A DNA stretch of 64,000 nucleotides from Nocardia pseudobrasiliensis NBRC 108224 (GCF_001613105.1 NZ_BDBS01000004.1:62001-126000); one strand, 5' to 3'. Shown: positions 26,001-37,310, counted from the first letter of the stretch. Translations and numbers: made by a program. The notes: generated by a model not told the origin, from the sequence alone.

Positions 26001-29000
26001 ACCGGCCAGGGTCGTGTCCGGCAGGTGCCGCCCGGTCGTGTTCCACGCGCGCAGCACCAGCTCACGTTCGTCCACGCCGAGGACCTCGATCGACCCCACC
26101 GGCAGCTCCGGCGTCGACACCACCGAGCGCAGCACGCGCACCAATCGCCCGGCCATCGCCTCGACGGTGGACCGGTCGAACAGTTCGGTCGCGTATTCGA
26201 CGAATCCGCTCCACGCCTGCCCGGCCGGGGCATCGGCGATATTGAAGAACAGATCGAAGCGCGCGGTGGCGGTCGAGGCCGGATAGGGCTCGATCCGCAC
26301 ACCGTCCAATTCCAGTGCGGGCAGGGTGTTGTTCTGGAATGCCAGCGTGACCTGGAACAGCGGATGATGTGCCGCCGAGCGGACCGGGTTCAGCAATTCC
26401 ACCAGCAGTTCGAACGGGACGTCCTGATTCTCGTAGGCGGCCAGCGCACGCGCGCGGACCTGGCCGAGGATCTCGGTGAACGGGGCCTGCGGCACGACCG
26501 CGGTGCGCAGCACCCAGGTGTTGACGAAGAAGCCCACCAGATCGGTCAGCGCCTCGTCGGTGCGTCCGGCGATCGGCGATCCGATCGGAATATCCTCGCC
26601 CGCACCGAGTTTGAACAGCAGAACCGCAAGCGCCGACTGCAGAACCATCGATACCGTCGCGCCCTCACGCGCGGCCAATTGTTCGACCGCGGCGCGGGTT
26701 TCGGTGTCGATGCCGAAATACACCATATCGCCGCGATAACTCGCCACGCGCGGCCGCGGCCGATCGGTCGGCAGACGCAACTGTTCCGGCAGACCGTCCA
26801 GCTCGCGTCGCCAGTACTCGAACTGCCGCGCCAGCACGCTGTCCGCGTCGGACGCCGAGCCGAGCAGCTCCCGCTGCCACAGCGTGTAGTCCACATACTG
26901 CACCGGCAGCGGCCGCCATCCTGGCTCGCGCCGGTCGAGGCGGGCCGCGTACGCCGTCGACAGATCCCGCAGCAGCGGCGTCAGCGACCAACCGTCACCG
27001 GAGATGTGGTGGATCAGCAGGACCAGCACACACTCGTCCGCACCGGTGCGGAACATGGTGGCGCGCAGCGGAATCTCCGAGGACAGGTCGAATCCGTAAC
27101 GCACCGCGCCGGTCACCGCCGCATCCAATTCCGCTGCGGCCGTGTCGATCACCGCGATGGGCACCTCGACATCGCCGACCTCCAGCACCCGCTGAGCGGG
27201 CACGCCGTCGACATCGGCGAAAATCGTGCGCAGACTCTCGTGCCGCGCGGCCACATCGCCGAGCGCCGCGGCCAGCGCGGACAGATCGGCCCCGGACAGC
27301 CGCACCGCCAGCGCCATATTGTAGGTGGCCGAGCGTCCCTCGAGCCGATGGATGAACCACAGCCGCCGCTGCGCGAACGACAGCGGCACCACCTCGGGCC
27401 GCGGGCGGGCCGACAGGGCCGGACGCACCTGCACCCCGGCATCCAAGCGAGTCGCCAACTGCGCGACCGTCGGAGCGTCGAACACCGTCCGAATCGGCAC
27501 TTCGAACCCCAGCGCCACCCGGATCCTGCTGGCCAACCGGGTGGCCAGCAGCGAATGCCCGCCCAGCGCGAAGAAGCTGTCGTCCACGCCGACTCGATCG
27601 AGTCCGAGGATTTCGGCGAACAGCCCCGCCAGCACCTTTTCCTGCTCGCTGACCGGTGCGCGATAGGCCACCAGCGAGGCGAACTCCGGATCCGGCAGGG
27701 CCGCGCGGTCGAGTTTCCCGTTCGCGGTCAGCGGCATCGCGTCGAGCACCATCACCACCGCGGGCACCATGAAATCGGGCAGTCGCTCGGAGATGAATCC
27801 GCGCACCTGCGCCGCGTCGAGTTCGGCCGAACCGGCGCTGCCGGGAACCACATAGCCGACCAGCTGTTTGCCGCCGGTATCGGCGTCGCGGGCCACCACC
27901 GCCGCCTGGGACACCGAAGGGTATTGCGCCAGTAGGCTTTCCACTTCACCGGGTTCGACCCGGAAGCCGCGGATCTTCACCTGATCGTCGAGCCGACCCA
28001 CGAACTCCAACTGGCCCTCGACATTCCACCGCACCACATCGCCGGTGCGATACAGCCGGCCACCGGAGGCGTCGAACGGATCCGCGACGAATCGCGTCGC
28101 CGTCAATCCCGCCCGGCCCTGATAGCCGCGCGCCAGCTGCGCACCGGCGATGTACAGCTCCCCGGGCACCCCGGGAGGAACCGGCGCCAGACCCGAATCC
28201 AGCACGAACACACGGACATTCGCGAGCGCCGAGCCGATCGGCACGGCGGCCTCGCCCGCGGTCGCGACATCGGCGGCGAACACCGTGGCGAAAACCGTGG
28301 TCTCGGTCGGACCGTACCCATTGACGACCTGCGCGTCGGATATCAGTCGGCGCACGATCGCCGAGCTGAGTTCGGCGCCACCGGCAATCACCTGGGTGAG
28401 GCTGCGAAACGGATCGCCGGGCAGCGCCTCGGCCCGATCCAGGAGCACCGACAGCAGCGCCGGTGTCGCGAACATTCTTGTCACCGAACGCGTTTCGACA
28501 AGTCGGATGATCTCGGCCGGATCCGAACGCTGCTCGGTGGCCAGCACCAGCGCGCCGCCGCCGATCAACGCGGGCCAGATCTCGTAGGTCGAGGCGTCGA
28601 AGGCCATCGAAGAATGCACGAGCACCCGCTCACCCGGACCCGTCGACCAGGACTGACAGGCCAGATTCAGCACATTGCGATGCGTGACCCCGACGCCCTT
28701 CGGGGTCCCGGTGGATCCGGAGGTGTACATGACGTAGGCCAGATTCTGCGGCCGCACAGCGGCCTTTCGACCGGTGTGGCCCACCGCCGTGGTGTCGAGT
28801 GCGTCCACGTACAGATGCGGTATCTCGTTGTTGGGCAATACCTTCGCGGTCACCGAATCGATCACCACGGCCACCGGCGCGGCATCGGCGAGAATGAACG
28901 CCAGCCGATCCGATGGATAGGCCGGATCGATCGGCAGATACGCCCCACCGGCCTTCAGCACCGCCAGCAGCGCGACGATCAGCTCCACCGAGCGCGGCAG

Positions 29001-32000
29001 TGCCACCGCCACAACGGTATCCGGGCCCACACCGTGCGAGGTCAATATCCGCGCCAGGCGTTCGGCACGGAAATCCAGTTCCCGATAGGACATCGCCGTC
29101 ACGCCACAGAACACGGCTACCGCGTCCGGCGTCCGGTTGACCTGCGCCCGGAACAGTGCGACCACGGTGGAATCGGGGACCTCGACGGCGGTGTCGTTCC
29201 AATGCCGCAGCACCAGTTCGCGTTCCGCGCCGCCGAGGACATCCACCGATCCGATCAGGATTTCCGGATCCGAGACCAGCTGGCGCAGCGTCCGCACGAG
29301 ACGATCCGCCATCGCCTCGACCGTGGAGCGGTCGAACAGATCGGTGGCGTATTCGATGAAGCCGTCCCACCCGGCGACGCCCCGGGCCTCGCCGATATTG
29401 AAGGTCAGATCGAATCGCGAGGTCGTGCCCGCCGGTGGCATGGGAGTGATCTCGACCCCGGGCAGTTCCAGCGTGGACAGGGTGCTGTCCTGGAAGCTGA
29501 GCAGCACCTGGAACAGCGGGTGGTGGGCCGCCGAGCGGGTCGGATTGAGCAGTTCGACGAGCAATTCGAACGGCGCGTCCTGATTCTCGTAGGCGGCGAG
29601 CGCCTTCGTCCGGACCTGGTCCAGAATCTCGACGAAGGTGGCCTCCGGCGCGACGGCCGCACGCAGCACCCAGGTGTTGACGAAGAAGCCGACCAGATCG
29701 GCGAGTGCGGCATCGGTGCGTCCGGCGATCGGCGCGCCGATCGGAATATCCTCGCCCGCACCGAGTTTGAACAGCAGCACCGCCAGGGCCGACTGCAGCA
29801 CCATCGACACCGTCGCGCCCCGGCGCATCGCCATGCGCTCGACCGCGGCCCGGGTTTCGGGATCGATGCCGAACAGCACCATGTCACCGCGATAGGTCGC
29901 CACCCGCGGGCGCGGGCGGTCGGTCGGCAATCGCAGTTGCTCCGGCACTCCGGCCAGTTCACGCCGCCAGTAGTCGAACTGCCGTGCGACGACGCTGTCG
30001 GGATCATCGGGGGATCCGAGCAATTCCCGTTGCCACAGTGTGTAATCCACGTACTGCACCGGCAGCGGCTTCCAGCCCGGCGCGCGGCCCTCGAGCCGCG
30101 CCGCGTAGGCCACCGACAGATCGCGCAGCATAGCCGCCGCCGACAAGCCGTCGCCCGCGATGTGGTGAATCAACAGCACGAGCGCCCACTCGTGCTCACC
30201 ACACCGAAACACATCGGCCCGGATCGGAATGCCGGCGGACAGATCGAAGCGGTATCGCGCGACCTCGGCGATCGCCGCATCCACCTCGGACCGATCCACC
30301 GCGGTGACGGTGACAGGCATCTCGATACTCCCGAGATCGAGGACGCGCTGCGACGGCACCCCGTCGATCTCGGCGAATACGGTGCGCAGACTGTCGTGGC
30401 GGGCCACCACATCACCGAACGCGGCGGCGAATGCCGCGGTGTCGAACGCGCCCCTCAACAGCGCGCTCAACGGGATGTTGTAGGTGGCCGACGGCCCTTC
30501 CAGCCGCTGGATGAACCACAGTCGCCGCTGTGCGAACGACAGCGGCGTCACCTCCGGCCGCGGGCGCGCCGACAGGGCCGGGCGCACCCGCACCCCGGCG
30601 TCGAGCCCGACCGCCAGCCGGGCGACGGTCGGGGCGTCGAAGACCGTCCGGATCGGCACCTCGACACCCAGGACCACCCGAATCCGGCTGATCAGTCGAG
30701 TGGCCGACAGCGAATGCCCGCCCAGTTCGAAGAAGCTGTCGTCCACGCCGACCCGGTCGCGCCCGAGGACTTCGCCGAACAGTTCGGCCAGGGCGAGTTC
30801 GCGCTCGTTACCCGGCGCGCGATACGCCGCCGAGGAGGAGAATTCCGGCTCGGGCAGCGCGCGGCGATCCAGTTTTCCGTTCGCGGTCAGCGGCACCGAG
30901 TCGATCGTCAGCACCACGGTCGGCACCATGAACTCGGGCAGGTGATCGGCCGCGAACCGGCGCACCTGCGCGCCGTCGACGGGGCTGCTCGGATCGACGA
31001 CGACATATCCGATCAACTGCTTGTCGCCGTCCACACCGGAGTCGCGGGCCACCACCACCGCCTGTGACACCGAAGGATGCTGCGCCAGAGCGCTTTCCAC
31101 CTCACCGGGCTCCACCCGGAAGCCCCGCACCTTCACCTGGTCGTCGGCCCGGCCGATGAATTCCAGCGTCCCGTCGCCGTTCCAGCGCGCCACATCGCCG
31201 GTGCGATACAACCGCCCACCGCCGCGGCGATCGAACGGATCGGCCACGAATCTGGCCGCGGTCATCGCGGCCCGGCCGTGGTATCCGCGCGCCAATTGCG
31301 CACCCGCCACATACAGTTCACCGGCGACGCCCACCGGCACCGGTTCGAGTACCGAATCCAGGACGAAAACCCGCACATTCCCCAGCGGCGACCCGATCGG
31401 GCTGCCGCCGGGCGCGACCCGAGCGGCGGACAGCTCCAGTCTCGTCACATGGACCGTGGTCTCGGTGATCCCGTACATGTTCACCAGCACCGGGTCCGCA
31501 CCCCGTCCGGCCGCGTACCACGACCGCAGATGGGTATCCTTCAGTGCCTCACCGCCGAATACGACCATGCGCAACGGGGCTTCGGTGGTCGCGGAGAGGG
31601 CTCGGGCGTCGGCCAGAGCCTGAAATGCCGAGGGCGTCTGATTGAGGACGGTCACGCCCTGTTCGACGATGAGGTCCCACAGCCGCGCGGGTGTGCGCAC
31701 CACCTCCCACGGCACGACCACGACCCGGCCGCCGTGCACCAGAGCGCCCCAGATCTCCCAGACGGAGAAGTCGAAAGCCTGGGAATGACACCAGGACCAC
31801 ACATCCCCGGATCCGAATTCGCACCACCCGGCGGTGCTGAGAAACAGCGAGGCGACATTGCCGTGGGTGACGGCTACGCCCTTCGGCGTGCCGGTGGAGC
31901 CGGAGGTGTAGATCAGATAGGCGAGATTGCCGGCGCGTGGGGGCGTCAGGGGTCGATCGTCGTGCGGGGACTCGTCGATCTCCTCGAGGAACAGGGTCGC

Positions 32001-33722
32001 GATTGCGCTGTCGGGCAGTGATTTCGCGGTGGCGGCATCGGTCAGGACGGCGACGGGTGCGGCATCGCGAAGCACGAATGCCAGCCGGTCGGCGGGATGG
32101 CCCGGGTCGATCGGCAGATACGCGCCACCGGCCTTCGACACCGCCAGCATCGCGACGATGAGTTCGGCCGATCTCGGTAAGGCCACGGCGACAACTCGAT
32201 CCGGTCCGACGCCGCGCGCGGTCAGTGACCTCGCCACGCGATCGGCCCAGGCATTCAGTTGTCGATAGGAAAGTTCCGCCGATCCCGCTGCCACCGCGAT
32301 CGCATCCGGTGCGCGCCGTGCCCGATCCTCGAACAATCCCACCAGGGTCGCCTCGGGATCGGTCGGCACCGCGGTGTCGTTCCACTCCCCCACGACCAAT
32401 TCCCGGTCCGGGCCGAGAATATCCACGGCCGCGATGGGCGCGCTCGGATCCGAGATCGCCTGTCGCAGACAGCGCGCGATGGATTCGAGATAGGTGCGCA
32501 GATCCTCGTCGGTGTACAGCCGGGAGTCGCCCTCCAACCGCAGGTAGCCGCCCCGACTGGACTGCCTTTCGTAGTAGAACACGATCGACAGGTCCCCGCT
32601 GTTACCGGCCGAATACAGCTGCAGATCGGCCGTGCCGCCGGACATCCGCAGCGCGCCGAAGAAGGACATCACATTGATGACCGGACCGAACGGATTGGAC
32701 TCGGAGTTCGCCGGTATCCCGGCGTCGCGGCGGATATCCGACATCCCGTAGCGCAGGTGACCCTTGACGCTGGCGAAGCTGTCGCAGATCCGCGAGGCCA
32801 ACTCCCGCAGCGACAGATCGCGGCTCGAATTGATCAGCAGTGGAACGGTATCCGACAGCTGGCAGGGCGTGCGGCCCGCCACGCCGCCTCGATTCGATAC
32901 CGGAATCTGCACGCAGAATTCGTCGCGCTGCGCATAGCGCTGGATGACCGCGGCGGCGACGGACATGAACAGATAGGGCAGTTTGACCCCGGCCGATTCG
33001 GCCGCGGTCAGCAATGCGTTCAGTTCCGCACCGGAAAAGCCGTGGGTGGCGCCGACTCTGCCCGGCTTCGCCGCCCCGTTCGCGTGACCGGGCAGTCGCA
33101 AGGCATCGATACCGCCCGGTATATGGTGACGCCAGAATTCCCCGTCGGCGGCCCGCTGGGTGCGGCGATAGGTCAGATCGCCCTCGATCACCTCGTCGAT
33201 TCCGACGAATCCAGACGGTCCGACCGGAGTTTCGGCCATGGCCGCGTCGTATACGTCCAGAACGCGTTGTGCCCACGCCGCGACGCCGACACCGTCCATG
33301 ATGATGTGGTCGAAACACATCGACAGGAAGTAGCGTCCGGAGCCGATCTCGAGCAGGGTGACCCGCAGCAGCCAATCGCGTTCCAGATCGAAACCGGTCT
33401 CGCGGTCGCGCGCCATATAATCGTAGGCGGCCGCGACCGGATCGGGCTGTCCGGTCAGATCCACATGTGCCAGTAGCCATTCGGCGGCATCGCGCTCGAC
33501 GACCATCGGCCCGTCGGAGCCGCGCACGAAATTCACGCGCAGCGCGCGCGATTCGGCGAACACATGACGCAACGCGACGCCGAAGCGACCGATGTCCAGA
33601 TCGGCGTGGATGTCGATGTAGACAATGCAGTTGTTCGGCATATCGGCCAGCTCGTGGGCCAGCCACAGCTCTTTCTGAATAGAAGTCGAGTTGCGCAGCC
33701 GTGGTTCATTACCGGATTGCAT
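18681..33722 (-). CDS. Non-ribosomal peptide synthetase, modules 1-4 (loading end)
   Basis: 5013 residues; first gene of the assembly line. The ATG at 33722 follows GAGGAAC about 8 nt upstream. Domain order: an N-terminal condensation-like domain (DHIIMDG ~142), A1 ([11 protein letters not shown] ~603), PCP1 (FFELGGHS ~996), C2 (HHIAGDG ~1186), A2 (~1668), PCP2 (~2053), C3 (HHISGDGW ~2240), A3 (~2717), embedded N-methyltransferase (LEIGVGSG ~3091), PCP3 (~3496), C4 (~3684), A4 (~4169), second N-methyltransferase (~4540), PCP4 (~4953). The first C domain differs in sequence from all the others and sits before module 1, as lipo-initiating (starter) C domains do. No TE or E domain is present. 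The last residues ([13 protein letters not shown]) replace the usual PCP-C linker, and the next gene starts in the overlapping stop codon. Confidence 0.97.
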   Translation of the reverse strand: MQSGNEPRLRNSTSIQKELWLAHELADMPNNCIVYIDIHADLDIGRFGVALRHVFAESRALRVNFVRGSDGPMVVERDAAEWLLAHVDLTGQPDPVAAAYDYMARDRETGFDLERDWLLRVTLLEIGSGRYFLSMCFDHIIMDGVGVAAWAQRVLDVYDAAMAETPVGPSGFVGIDEVIEGDLTYRRTQRAADGEFWRHHIPGGIDALRLPGHANGAAKPGRVGATHGFSGAELNALLTAAESAGVKLPYLFMSVAAAVIQRYAQRDEFCVQIPVSNRGGVAGRTPCQLSDTVPLLINSSRDLSLRELASRICDSFASVKGHLRYGMSDIRRDAGIPANSESNPFGPVINVMSFFGALRMSGGTADLQLYSAGNSGDLSIVFYYERQSSRGGYLRLEGDSRLYTDEDLRTYLESIARCLRQAISDPSAPIAAVDILGPDRELVVGEWNDTAVPTDPEATLVGLFEDRARRAPDAIAVAAGSAELSYRQLNAWADRVARSLTARGVGPDRVVAVALPRSAELIVAMLAVSKAGGAYLPIDPGHPADRLAFVLRDAAPVAVLTDAATAKSLPDSAIATLFLEEIDESPHDDRPLTPPRAGNLAYLIYTSGSTGTPKGVAVTHGNVASLFLSTAGWCEFGSGDVWSWCHSQAFDFSVWEIWGALVHGGRVVVVPWEVVRTPARLWDLIVEQGVTVLNQTPSAFQALADARALSATTEAPLRMVVFGGEALKDTHLRSWYAAGRGADPVLVNMYGITETTVHVTRLELSAARVAPGGSPIGSPLGNVRVFVLDSVLEPVPVGVAGELYVAGAQLARGYHGRAAMTAARFVADPFDRRGGGRLYRTGDVARWNGDGTLEFIGRADDQVKVRGFRVEPGEVESALAQHPSVSQAVVVARDSGVDGDKQLIGYVVVDPSSPVDGAQVRRFAADHLPEFMVPTVVLTIDSVPLTANGKLDRRALPEPEFSSSAAYRAPGNERELALAELFGEVLGRDRVGVDDSFFELGGHSLSATRLISRIRVVLGVEVPIRTVFDAPTVARLAVGLDAGVRVRPALSARPRPEVTPLSFAQRRLWFIQRLEGPSATYNIPLSALLRGAFDTAAFAAAFGDVVARHDSLRTVFAEIDGVPSQRVLDLGSIEMPVTVTAVDRSEVDAAIAEVARYRFDLSAGIPIRADVFRCGEHEWALVLLIHHIAGDGLSAAAMLRDLSVAYAARLEGRAPGWKPLPVQYVDYTLWQRELLGSPDDPDSVVARQFDYWRRELAGVPEQLRLPTDRPRPRVATYRGDMVLFGIDPETRAAVERMAMRRGATVSMVLQSALAVLLFKLGAGEDIPIGAPIAGRTDAALADLVGFFVNTWVLRAAVAPEATFVEILDQVRTKALAAYENQDAPFELLVELLNPTRSAAHHPLFQVLLSFQDSTLSTLELPGVEITPMPPAGTTSRFDLTFNIGEARGVAGWDGFIEYATDLFDRSTVEAMADRLVRTLRQLVSDPEILIGSVDVLGGAERELVLRHWNDTAVEVPDSTVVALFRAQVNRTPDAVAVFCGVTAMSYRELDFRAERLARILTSHGVGPDTVVAVALPRSVELIVALLAVLKAGGAYLPIDPAYPSDRLAFILADAAPVAVVIDSVTAKVLPNNEIPHLYVDALDTTAVGHTGRKAAVRPQNLAYVMYTSGSTGTPKGVGVTHRNVLNLACQSWSTGPGERVLVHSSMAFDASTYEIWPALIGGGALVLATEQRSDPAEIIRLVETRSVTRMFATPALLSVLLDRAEALPGDPFRSLTQVIAGGAELSSAIVRRLISDAQVVNGYGPTETTVFATVFAADVATAGEAAVPIGSALANVRVFVLDSGLAPVPPGVPGELYIAGAQLARGYQGRAGLTATRFVADPFDASGGRLYRTGDVVRWNVEGQLEFVGRLDDQVKIRGFRVEPGEVESLLAQYPSVSQAAVVARDADTGGKQLVGYVVPGSAGSAELDAAQVRGFISERLPDFMVPAVVMVLDAMPLTANGKLDRAALPDPEFASLVAYRAPVSEQEKVLAGLFAEILGLDRVGVDDSFFALGGHSLLATRLASRIRVALGFEVPIRTVFDAPTVAQLATRLDAGVQVRPALSARPRPEVVPLSFAQRRLWFIHRLEGRSATYNMALAVRLSGADLSALAAALGDVAARHESLRTIFADVDGVPAQRVLEVGDVEVPIAVIDTAAAELDAAVTGAVRYGFDLSSEIPLRATMFRTGADECVLVLLIHHISGDGWSLTPLLRDLSTAYAARLDRREPGWRPLPVQYVDYTLWQRELLGSASDADSVLARQFEYWRRELDGLPEQLRLPTDRPRPRVASYRGDMVYFGIDTETRAAVEQLAAREGATVSMVLQSALAVLLFKLGAGEDIPIGSPIAGRTDEALTDLVGFFVNTWVLRTAVVPQAPFTEILGQVRARALAAYENQDVPFELLVELLNPVRSAAHHPLFQVTLAFQNNTLPALELDGVRIEPYPASTATARFDLFFNIADAPAGQAWSGFVEYATELFDRSTVEAMAGRLVRVLRSVVSTPELPVGSIEVLGVDERELVLRAWNTTGRHLPDTTLAGVFEARAAAHPDAVAVVCGDTELTYGDLDGRAARLARALIARGVGPDTIVAVALPRSAELFVALVAVLKAGGAYLPIDPAYPSDRVAFILTDAAPVVLVTDADTAKLLPRNEIPQLYLEDAADGPDRGVVVRAQNLAYMIYTSGSTGVPKGVGITHRNVVNLVAQAWRVSPEDRVLVHSSVAFDASTYEIWPALCGGATLVVATEQRSDPAEITRLVETRSVTKIFATPPLLSALVEHLELLPGNPFRSLTQIDTGADTLTAGLVEALKSACAGVRVDNLYGPTEATVNVTSLAVPDGLAGVVPIGSPVANTQVYVLDSWLTPVPVGVPGELYVAGAQLARGYRGRSGPTAARFVADPFDTAGGRLYRTGDVVRWNRDGMLEFVGRADDQVKIRGFRVEPGEVETVLAQHPSVSQAVVVAHDTDSGGKQLVGYVVADGSGPVVGEDELVGQWRRVYDDLYSAAEDSRDTGSDSTEFGSDFGGWNSSYTGTAIPIEQMRAWRSATVDRIRELRPRRVLEIGVGSGLLMSQLAPEVEEYWATDFSAPTIAALERQLRELDAEWTSRVSLSVRAAEDTARLPENHFDTVVLNSVIQYFPGEAYLRKVLGRVLRVLAPGGAVFVGDVRNLALLEEFATAVQIARHGNDDPATLDDRVRRDIAAEQELLVAPEYFLSLCREADGFDALDIGLKRGYWVNELSRYRYDVVLHKAPAQPLSVAALPRVEFRDRDRLLGLLGERHTDGLRITGIPHAAAEFGLGFEGVLPAATERTGPGLLPEDLHLLGQRFGYLTAVTWSAQPERMDAVFVDAETARGRSLTDIYAAPTRLGEPGSYTNTPQAGLLAADVRRFAGERLPEFMVPAVVMVIDSVPLTASGKLDRRALPDPEFASSVAYRAPGGVEEQMLAELFAEVLGLDRVGVDDNFFALGGHSLLATRLVSRIRAVLGIEVPIRTVFDAATVAQLATRLDTGVRVRPMLSPRPRPEVVPLSFAQRRLWFIHRLEGPSATYNIALAVRLTGVFDAAAFAAAVGDVVLRHESLRTIYVEPDGTPAQRVVEASRVEVPVNVTEVAAAELDAAVNAAVRYGFDLSTEIPIRADVFRSGAEDCVLVVLIHHIAGDGWSMTPLLRDLAMAYTARLEHRAPGWRPLPVQYADYTLWQQELLGSPVDPDSVLYQQFAYWRRELDGLPEQLRLPTDRPRPRMAGYRGDMVLFDIDPQIRAAVERLAAREGATVSMVLQSALAVLLFKLGAGEDVPIGSPIAGRTDEALADLVGFFVNTWVLRARMTAAQSFTDLLGRVRAKSLAAYENQDVPFELLVELLNPARSASHHPLFQVSLAFQNNTLPVLELSGVRIEPYLASTATARFDLFFNIADAPVGQAWSALIEYATELFDRSTIEAMAARYLRVLASIVSDPDIAVGSIDVLGAEEREFVLRRWNDTAMGPHDRTLVDLFRAQVSRTPDAIAVVCADTSLSYRELDGRADLLAHRLRSRGVGPDALVAVALPRSAELIVALLGVLKAGGAYLPIDPAYPADRVAFVLTDAAPAVVVTDSTTANALPGTTTPQLRLDVPNGDGVGYHHQATPVRPQHLAYVIYTSGSTGVPKGVGVTHGNVANLVAQAWTISSTDRVLAHSSVAFDASTYEIWPALCGGAAVVVSGEQRSDLAEIARLTETHSVTKMFTTPPMLAALLDHVESTPGAPLSTLRRIIAGGAELTADVIGRLHAKYPDAQVMNGYGPTETTACVTDYDARADGVGPVAIGRPLGNVRVFVLDSGLAPVPVGVPGELYVAGAQLARGYHGRAGLTAARFVADPFDPSGGRLYRTGDVVRWNADEQLEFVGRADDQVKIRGFRVEPGEVEAALAQHPSVSRAVVTARDTEAGGQQLVGYVVADRSGPVVGEDEFVGQWRRVYDDLYGGARAANGNGHSVSGFGSDFGGWNSSYTGAPIPVEQMREWRMATVERIRELKPRRILEIGVGSGLLLSQLAPDCAEYWATDFSAATIETLRDQLRGLDAPWVERVFTAVQAADDPNGLPEGHFDTVVLNSVVQYFPGQVYLRRVLEHVQRVLAPGGAVFVGDVRNLALLEEFTTAVQILRHGGDDPLAVRDRVRRAIAAEKELLISPDYFVDLCRGATGFDAVDIELKRGAHVNELSRYRYDVVLRTSPARPLSVGEVPKVEFRDHDWLHRQLQDRQLGGIRITDIPHAGLIGEIEATRRIRLGGRVSADQLDDAPDPTGLLPDDLHALGQRFGYLTAVTWSARAGRMDAVFIDRAVVRDRPLTDVYLPSAELGDPAAYANNPQDALLPAELRAFVAERLPEFMVPAVVTVIDALPLTANGKLDRAALPDPEFASSAEYRAPSTERERALADLFAEILGRERVGVDDSFFALGGHSLLATRLAGRIRAVLGVEVPVRVIFDAPTVAELAQRWPQLAPSRRPALRKMNREVGL
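22173..22359. repeat. 187-bp perfect repeat, copy in C domain of module 4
   Basis: Partner of 14725-14911. The flanks diverge at once on both sides, which is what recent gene conversion between modules produces. Confidence 0.93.
23090..27400 (-). other. NRPS module 3: C - A - N-methyltransferase - PCP
   Basis: The A3 pocket read by eye is DAYFDGLVN, which I cannot match to a known substrate. An N-methyltransferase of about 270 residues (bases ~24700-23870) is inserted between the A8 and A10 core regions. It shows the SAM-binding motif LEIGVGSG, followed by ATDFSAPTI and [10 protein letters not shown]. The A10 motif [10 protein letters not shown] and the PCP (FFALGGHS) follow. The residue is predicted to be N-methylated before condensation. 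Confidence 0.85.
27425..30575 (-). other. NRPS module 2: C - A (aliphatic?) - PCP
   Basis: LCL-type condensation domain (HHIAGDG). The A2 pocket read by eye is DAYFIGGVF. It resembles branched-chain codes such as DAFWIGGTF (Val), so Val/Ile/Leu is a tentative prediction. The PCP carries [10 protein letters not shown]. No tailoring domain. Confidence 0.7.
30600..33722 (-). other. NRPS module 1: starter C - A (Thr) - PCP
   Basis: Read by eye against GrsA numbering, the A1 pocket residues are D235, F236, W239, N278, V299, G301, M322, V330, H331. This differs from the canonical threonine code DFWNIGMVH only at 299 (V for I), so Thr is a strong prediction. The A domain belongs to a different sequence class ([19 protein letters not shown]) from the other eight. 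The first His of the C-domain HHxxxDG motif is Asp, but the catalytic second His and the DG are kept. A starter C domain implies that Thr is N-acylated. No acyl-AMP ligase is visible in this window. Confidence 0.85.
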
Positions 33723-33876
33723 GGCAGAGTTCCTCGCTTATCACCGGTTTTCGGCGATATCGATCCGTTGGTAACCGGACGAGCCCGTTCGTGGCGAGCG
33801 TTTCGTATCCGGTCGATGGCTCGGCAGCGCGGCGTACCCCGGCATCGGCACGGCTGCTGATCTCGATCTATTCGAC

Positions 33877-33908
33877 GTTCCGGAACCCGGCTCGTACCCG
33901 CTGGTACG
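33877..33908. promoter_or_regulatory. Two adjacent inverted repeats upstream of NRPS gene (possible operator)
   Basis: GTTCCGGAAC (33877-33886) is a perfect 10-bp palindrome. CGTACC-N4-GGTACG (33893-33908) is a perfect 6-4-6 inverted repeat. Both lie 155-190 bp upstream of the NRPS start codon. They could bind a regulator; no known box is recognised. Confidence 0.35.
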
Positions 33909-34250
33909 TAAACGCCACGGAACCGGACCGCCGGTATGCGTACGATGGTGGGGCGACGGTGCCCCCAGCCGAGCGCCGCCGCACCTGTCGCCCATTTCGA
34001 ATCCGCCTGGGCGACACGCCCTGTCGGCGCGCCTCGGTAGCACGATGAAACGGTGACTCGGCTGGTGTGCTGCATGGTAATCAGGTGGGCTGTTGAGAAC
34101 CGGGTGCTTTTTCGACCGATCGACGAATCGTGGCCCCCGGATCATGTTGCAGCACACTCGATCAGGATGTCCCAGCCGACGTAACTGTCGCTGTACTCAT
34201 ACCTAAATCGCTGGTCACACAGGAGGTTTCCGGCCGTTCTTACTTCAGCG

Positions 34251-34266
34251 AGGCCCGTACGGGCCT
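34251..34266. promoter_or_regulatory. Perfect 16-bp palindrome in SARP leader
   Basis: AGGCCCGTACGGGCCT is self-complementary over all 16 bases and ends 42 nt before the SARP ATG. It could be an operator or a hairpin in the 5' leader. It shares the CGTACG/GTACG core theme with the inverted repeat at 33893-33908. Confidence 0.45.
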
Positions 34267-34308
34267 ATCCTCATCAGTGGCTGCATGTGGTTCAGGAGGG
34301 CTTTGTCC

Positions 34309-36210
34309 ATGACGCAACCGCAGATCCGATACGGCGTGCTGGGCTCGTTCACAGCATGGCGGGAAGACCGCGAAATCGAGCTCGGACCGGCGAAACAACA
34401 AGCGGTACTCGTCGCACTACTACTGAAGATGAACCGGCCGGTAACGGTGAATGCCATCATCGACGGCGTGTGGGGGGCACACCCGCCGAGTGATGCGCGC
34501 AATGGTGTTCAGACCTACGTCAGCCGTTTACGGCGGGCATTGGCACTGCGTCGCGTGTGTAATGTTTCGGAATCATCACTGGTTTGGGCCGATACGGGAT
34601 ATGTGCTACACGGTGATCCGGCTTTGTTGGATCATGTCGCCTTCGACCGTCGCATCGCCGCGGCCGAACAATCCCGGCGGGAAAACGACCTGGCGGCCGC
34701 GGCCGACCACGCCGATTCGGCATTGGCGCTGTGGCGCGGTGAACCCTTCAGCGGCCTGGCGGGTCCGATCGTCGAGGCCGAACGCCGGCGGCTACAGGAG
34801 CGGTACCTGACCGCGCTCGAGCACCGCGCCGAAATCAAGCTGGCCCGCGGGCGACACGCCGAGGCCGTCTCCGAACTCGTCCCCCTGGTCGCGGCCTACC
34901 CACTGCAGGAACGGTTTCGGACACTGCTCATGCTCGGCCTCTACCATTGCGGACGCCAGGCCGAGGCGCTCATGGTCTTCCAGGACGCCCAGCGCCGCCT
35001 GGCCAACGAGGTCGGCATCGAACCGGGCCGCGAACTGCGCGAACTGCACCGGCGGATCCTGCGCGACGAGATCGAGCCCGCATTCGGCGGATCCCCCACC
35101 GGCGTGGTCGATTTCGCCTCACGCGAGCACGAGCCGGACGACGCGGGTCGGACCGGCAGCAATCAACTGCCCGGCGATATCGCGGATTTCACCGGGCGCA
35201 CCGCGGAGTTGACCCGGCTGCTCGCCGACCTCCCGCCGAATGTGACCCGCCGGACCGTATTGATCGAGGCCATCGACGGGATGGCCGGTGTCGGCAAGAC
35301 GACCCTCGCGATCCACGCCGCCCATCGGCTCAGTCCGCACTACCCCGACGGGCAGCTCTATATCGATCTGCACGGACACGCGGCCGACAGCGCGCCCCTG
35401 GAGCCGATTGCGGCACTGGACAGGCTCTTACGCGCGATAGGGGTGCCGGGCGAGGCGATTCCGCCCGATCCGGAGGCCCGCGCGGCGCTGTGGCGCGCCA
35501 AGATGGCCTGCCGCTCGGTGCTGCTGGTCCTGGACAATGTGGCCGACGCCGATCAGATCCGGCCGCTGCTACCCGGTACCCCCGACTGCCTGGTGCTGAT
35601 CACCAGCCGACGCCGCCTCGTCGACCTGGAGGTCTGCAAAACCCTGTCACTGGACGTACTTTCGCCGGCGGACGCCACGGCGCTGTTCACCTCGATCGTC
35701 AACGACGACCGGGTACTGGTGCAGCCGGAGGCGGTGGAGGAGACCGTACGCCTGTGCGGCTATCTTCCGCTGGCCATCCGGATCGCGGCCGGCCGCCTGC
35801 GCGCTCGGCCGGTGTGGCCGATCGAGCGATTGGCCATGCGGCTGCGCGATCCGGGCAACCGGCTCGAACATCTGTCGGCGGGTTCGCGCAGCGTCTCGGC
35901 CGCCCTCACCGCCAGCTATCAGGATCTGTCCTCCGATCAGCAACGGGTATTCCAACTGCTCGGCCTGTATCCGGGTCGCGACTTCGATATCCACGCCGTG
36001 GCCGCGCTGGCCGATCTCGAGGTGGACACCGCGGAAACCATCCTCGAGGCGCTCGTGGACGTCCATCTGCTGGAACAGGTTGTGCCCGAACGGTATCGGT
36101 TCCACAACCTGGTCGCCGACTACGCCGCGACCCTGGTCGCACCGGCCGACGACGAGAGCATCGCGGCGCTGACCCGGCTTTTCGACCACTCTCGCCACGC
36201 CGCCCGGTAA
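34309..36210 (+). CDS. AfsR/SARP-family transcriptional regulator with NB-ARC ATPase domain
   Basis: 633 residues. The ATG at 34309 is preferred over the in-frame ATG at 34285 because a perfect AGGAGGG (34294-34300) sits 8 nt before it. An N-terminal OmpR-type winged helix (RYGVLGSFTAW to about residue 95) is followed by a bacterial transcriptional activation domain (~100-245; AAEQSRREN, LMLGLYHCGRQAEALMVFQ). Then comes an NB-ARC/STAND ATPase (~285-560) with Walker A GMAGVGKTTLA and LLVLDNVADADQ. There is no long TPR tail, so it is shorter than AfsR (about 990 residues). It is divergent from the NRPS genes and is the likely pathway-specific activator; that role is inferred from position. Confidence 0.93.
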   Translation: MTQPQIRYGVLGSFTAWREDREIELGPAKQQAVLVALLLKMNRPVTVNAIIDGVWGAHPPSDARNGVQTYVSRLRRALALRRVCNVSESSLVWADTGYVLHGDPALLDHVAFDRRIAAAEQSRRENDLAAAADHADSALALWRGEPFSGLAGPIVEAERRRLQERYLTALEHRAEIKLARGRHAEAVSELVPLVAAYPLQERFRTLLMLGLYHCGRQAEALMVFQDAQRRLANEVGIEPGRELRELHRRILRDEIEPAFGGSPTGVVDFASREHEPDDAGRTGSNQLPGDIADFTGRTAELTRLLADLPPNVTRRTVLIEAIDGMAGVGKTTLAIHAAHRLSPHYPDGQLYIDLHGHAADSAPLEPIAALDRLLRAIGVPGEAIPPDPEARAALWRAKMACRSVLLVLDNVADADQIRPLLPGTPDCLVLITSRRRLVDLEVCKTLSLDVLSPADATALFTSIVNDDRVLVQPEAVEETVRLCGYLPLAIRIAAGRLRARPVWPIERLAMRLRDPGNRLEHLSAGSRSVSAALTASYQDLSSDQQRVFQLLGLYPGRDFDIHAVAALADLEVDTAETILEALVDVHLLEQVVPERYRFHNLVADYAATLVAPADDESIAALTRLFDHSRHAAR

Positions 36211-36248
36211 GGTTCGCGCTACTGCCGCAGTGTGATTCAGGAGGCCGG

Positions 36249-37310
36249 ATGACAGCGAACGCCGCCGCCGAGATCATCCGACCCACCGCCGACGCGTCCG
36301 GATTCGAGCTGAACGACGCCGCGTTCGGCACGTGGCTGGATGAGCTCGGAATCGACTGCGCCGCGCCCTTTCACGTCGAACGGGTCGGCATCGGGCAATC
36401 GAATCTGACCTTCCGGATCACCGACGGCGACAACCGGCGGTGGGTGCTGCGGCGCCCGCCGCTGGGCCGGCTACTCGCCTCCGCCCACGACGTGGCCCGC
36501 GAGGCGCGCATCCTGGCCGCGCTCGCGCCGACCGACGTCCCGGTCCCGCGGGTGTACGGGCTGCGGCAGGAGGGCGAGGCGGCGCTGCTGCTGATGGAAT
36601 ATGTCGACGGGCTCGTCATCGATCGACCCGAAAGCGCGGCGGGGCTCGCCCCGCACCAGCGCCGTACGGCCGGAATCTCGCTCGCGCGCACGCTCACCCG
36701 CATCCACGCCGTCGATCTGACGGCCACCGGGCTCGACGATCTGGCCAGCCACAAACCCTACGCCCCGCGCCAGCTCAAACGCTGGTCGGCGCAGTGGGAC
36801 AGGTCGAAGACCCGCGAGTTGCCCGCGCTGGACCGGCTCACCGAGCGGCTGCTGGCCGCAGTGCCCGAACAGCGCGAAATCGCCCTAGTGCACGGCGATT
36901 ACAACATCCGCAATGTGATCACCGCCCCCGGTACCAGCGCGGTGGCCGCGGTCCTGGACTGGGAACTGAGCACCCTGGGCGACCCGCTCGCCGACGTCGG
37001 CACCCTGCTCGCCTACTGGCCCGCGCCCGGCGAGCCGACCTTCGCCGGACTCGAGATGTGTAATCTCCCCGGCTTTCCCTCCCGCGACGAACTGGTCGAC
37101 GAGTACCTCGACCGCACCGGCCGGGACCGAAAGGCGCTGAGCTACTGGCACACCCTGGCCGTGTGGAAGCTGGCCGTCATCGCCGAGGGCGTGCTGCGCC
37201 GCATCGTCGACGACCCGCGCAACCGGGCGGTCGCGGGCGCGCCGACCGCCGAACTCGTCGACGGCCTCGTCGACACCGCCCACCGCATCGCCTCCGACGC
37301 GGGTCTCTGA
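36249..37310 (+). CDS. Phosphotransferase of the APH/choline kinase fold (ACAD10/FadE36-like)
   Basis: 353 residues. The ATG follows AGGAGG (36239-36244) by 4 nt and lies 38 bp after the SARP gene, so the two are probably cotranscribed. An APH-type kinase core is visible: nucleotide loop VGIGQSNLTFRI, VLRRPP, catalytic loop VHGDYNIRNVI (HGDxxxxN) and metal-binding VLDWELSTLGDP. Proteins of this group match the kinase part of ACAD10 and mycobacterial FadE36, which are linked to hydroxyacyl-CoA metabolism. The substrate here is unknown, and an aminoglycoside-resistance role is unlikely for this subgroup. Confidence 0.88.
   Translation: MTANAAAEIIRPTADASGFELNDAAFGTWLDELGIDCAAPFHVERVGIGQSNLTFRITDGDNRRWVLRRPPLGRLLASAHDVAREARILAALAPTDVPVPRVYGLRQEGEAALLLMEYVDGLVIDRPESAAGLAPHQRRTAGISLARTLTRIHAVDLTATGLDDLASHKPYAPRQLKRWSAQWDRSKTRELPALDRLTERLLAAVPEQREIALVHGDYNIRNVITAPGTSAVAAVLDWELSTLGDPLADVGTLLAYWPAPGEPTFAGLEMCNLPGFPSRDELVDEYLDRTGRDRKALSYWHTLAVWKLAVIAEGVLRRIVDDPRNRAVAGAPTAELVDGLVDTAHRIASDAGL

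Larger units (their letters stand above)
33723..34308. other. Divergent intergenic region between NRPS and SARP genes
   Basis: 586 bp with no credible gene; short open frames here lack start signals. It must contain the NRPS promoter (minus) and the SARP promoter (plus). I could not pick convincing -35/-10 pairs. It contains three short perfect inverted repeats, listed separately, and an isolated AGGAGG at 34221-34226 without a start codon behind it. Confidence 0.7.

Noticed and set aside
1..33722. Identity with nocardial peptidolipin-type acyl-Thr lipopeptides
   Set aside because: As far as I recall those are heptapeptides. At least nine modules and the N-methyl/D pattern here do not fit, and I cannot check.
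34130..34312. 60-codon frame upstream of the SARP and an isolated AGGAGG at 34221-34226
   Set aside because: The frame overlaps the SARP start and has no Shine-Dalgarno at its own ATG. The AGGAGG has no start codon at a suitable distance.
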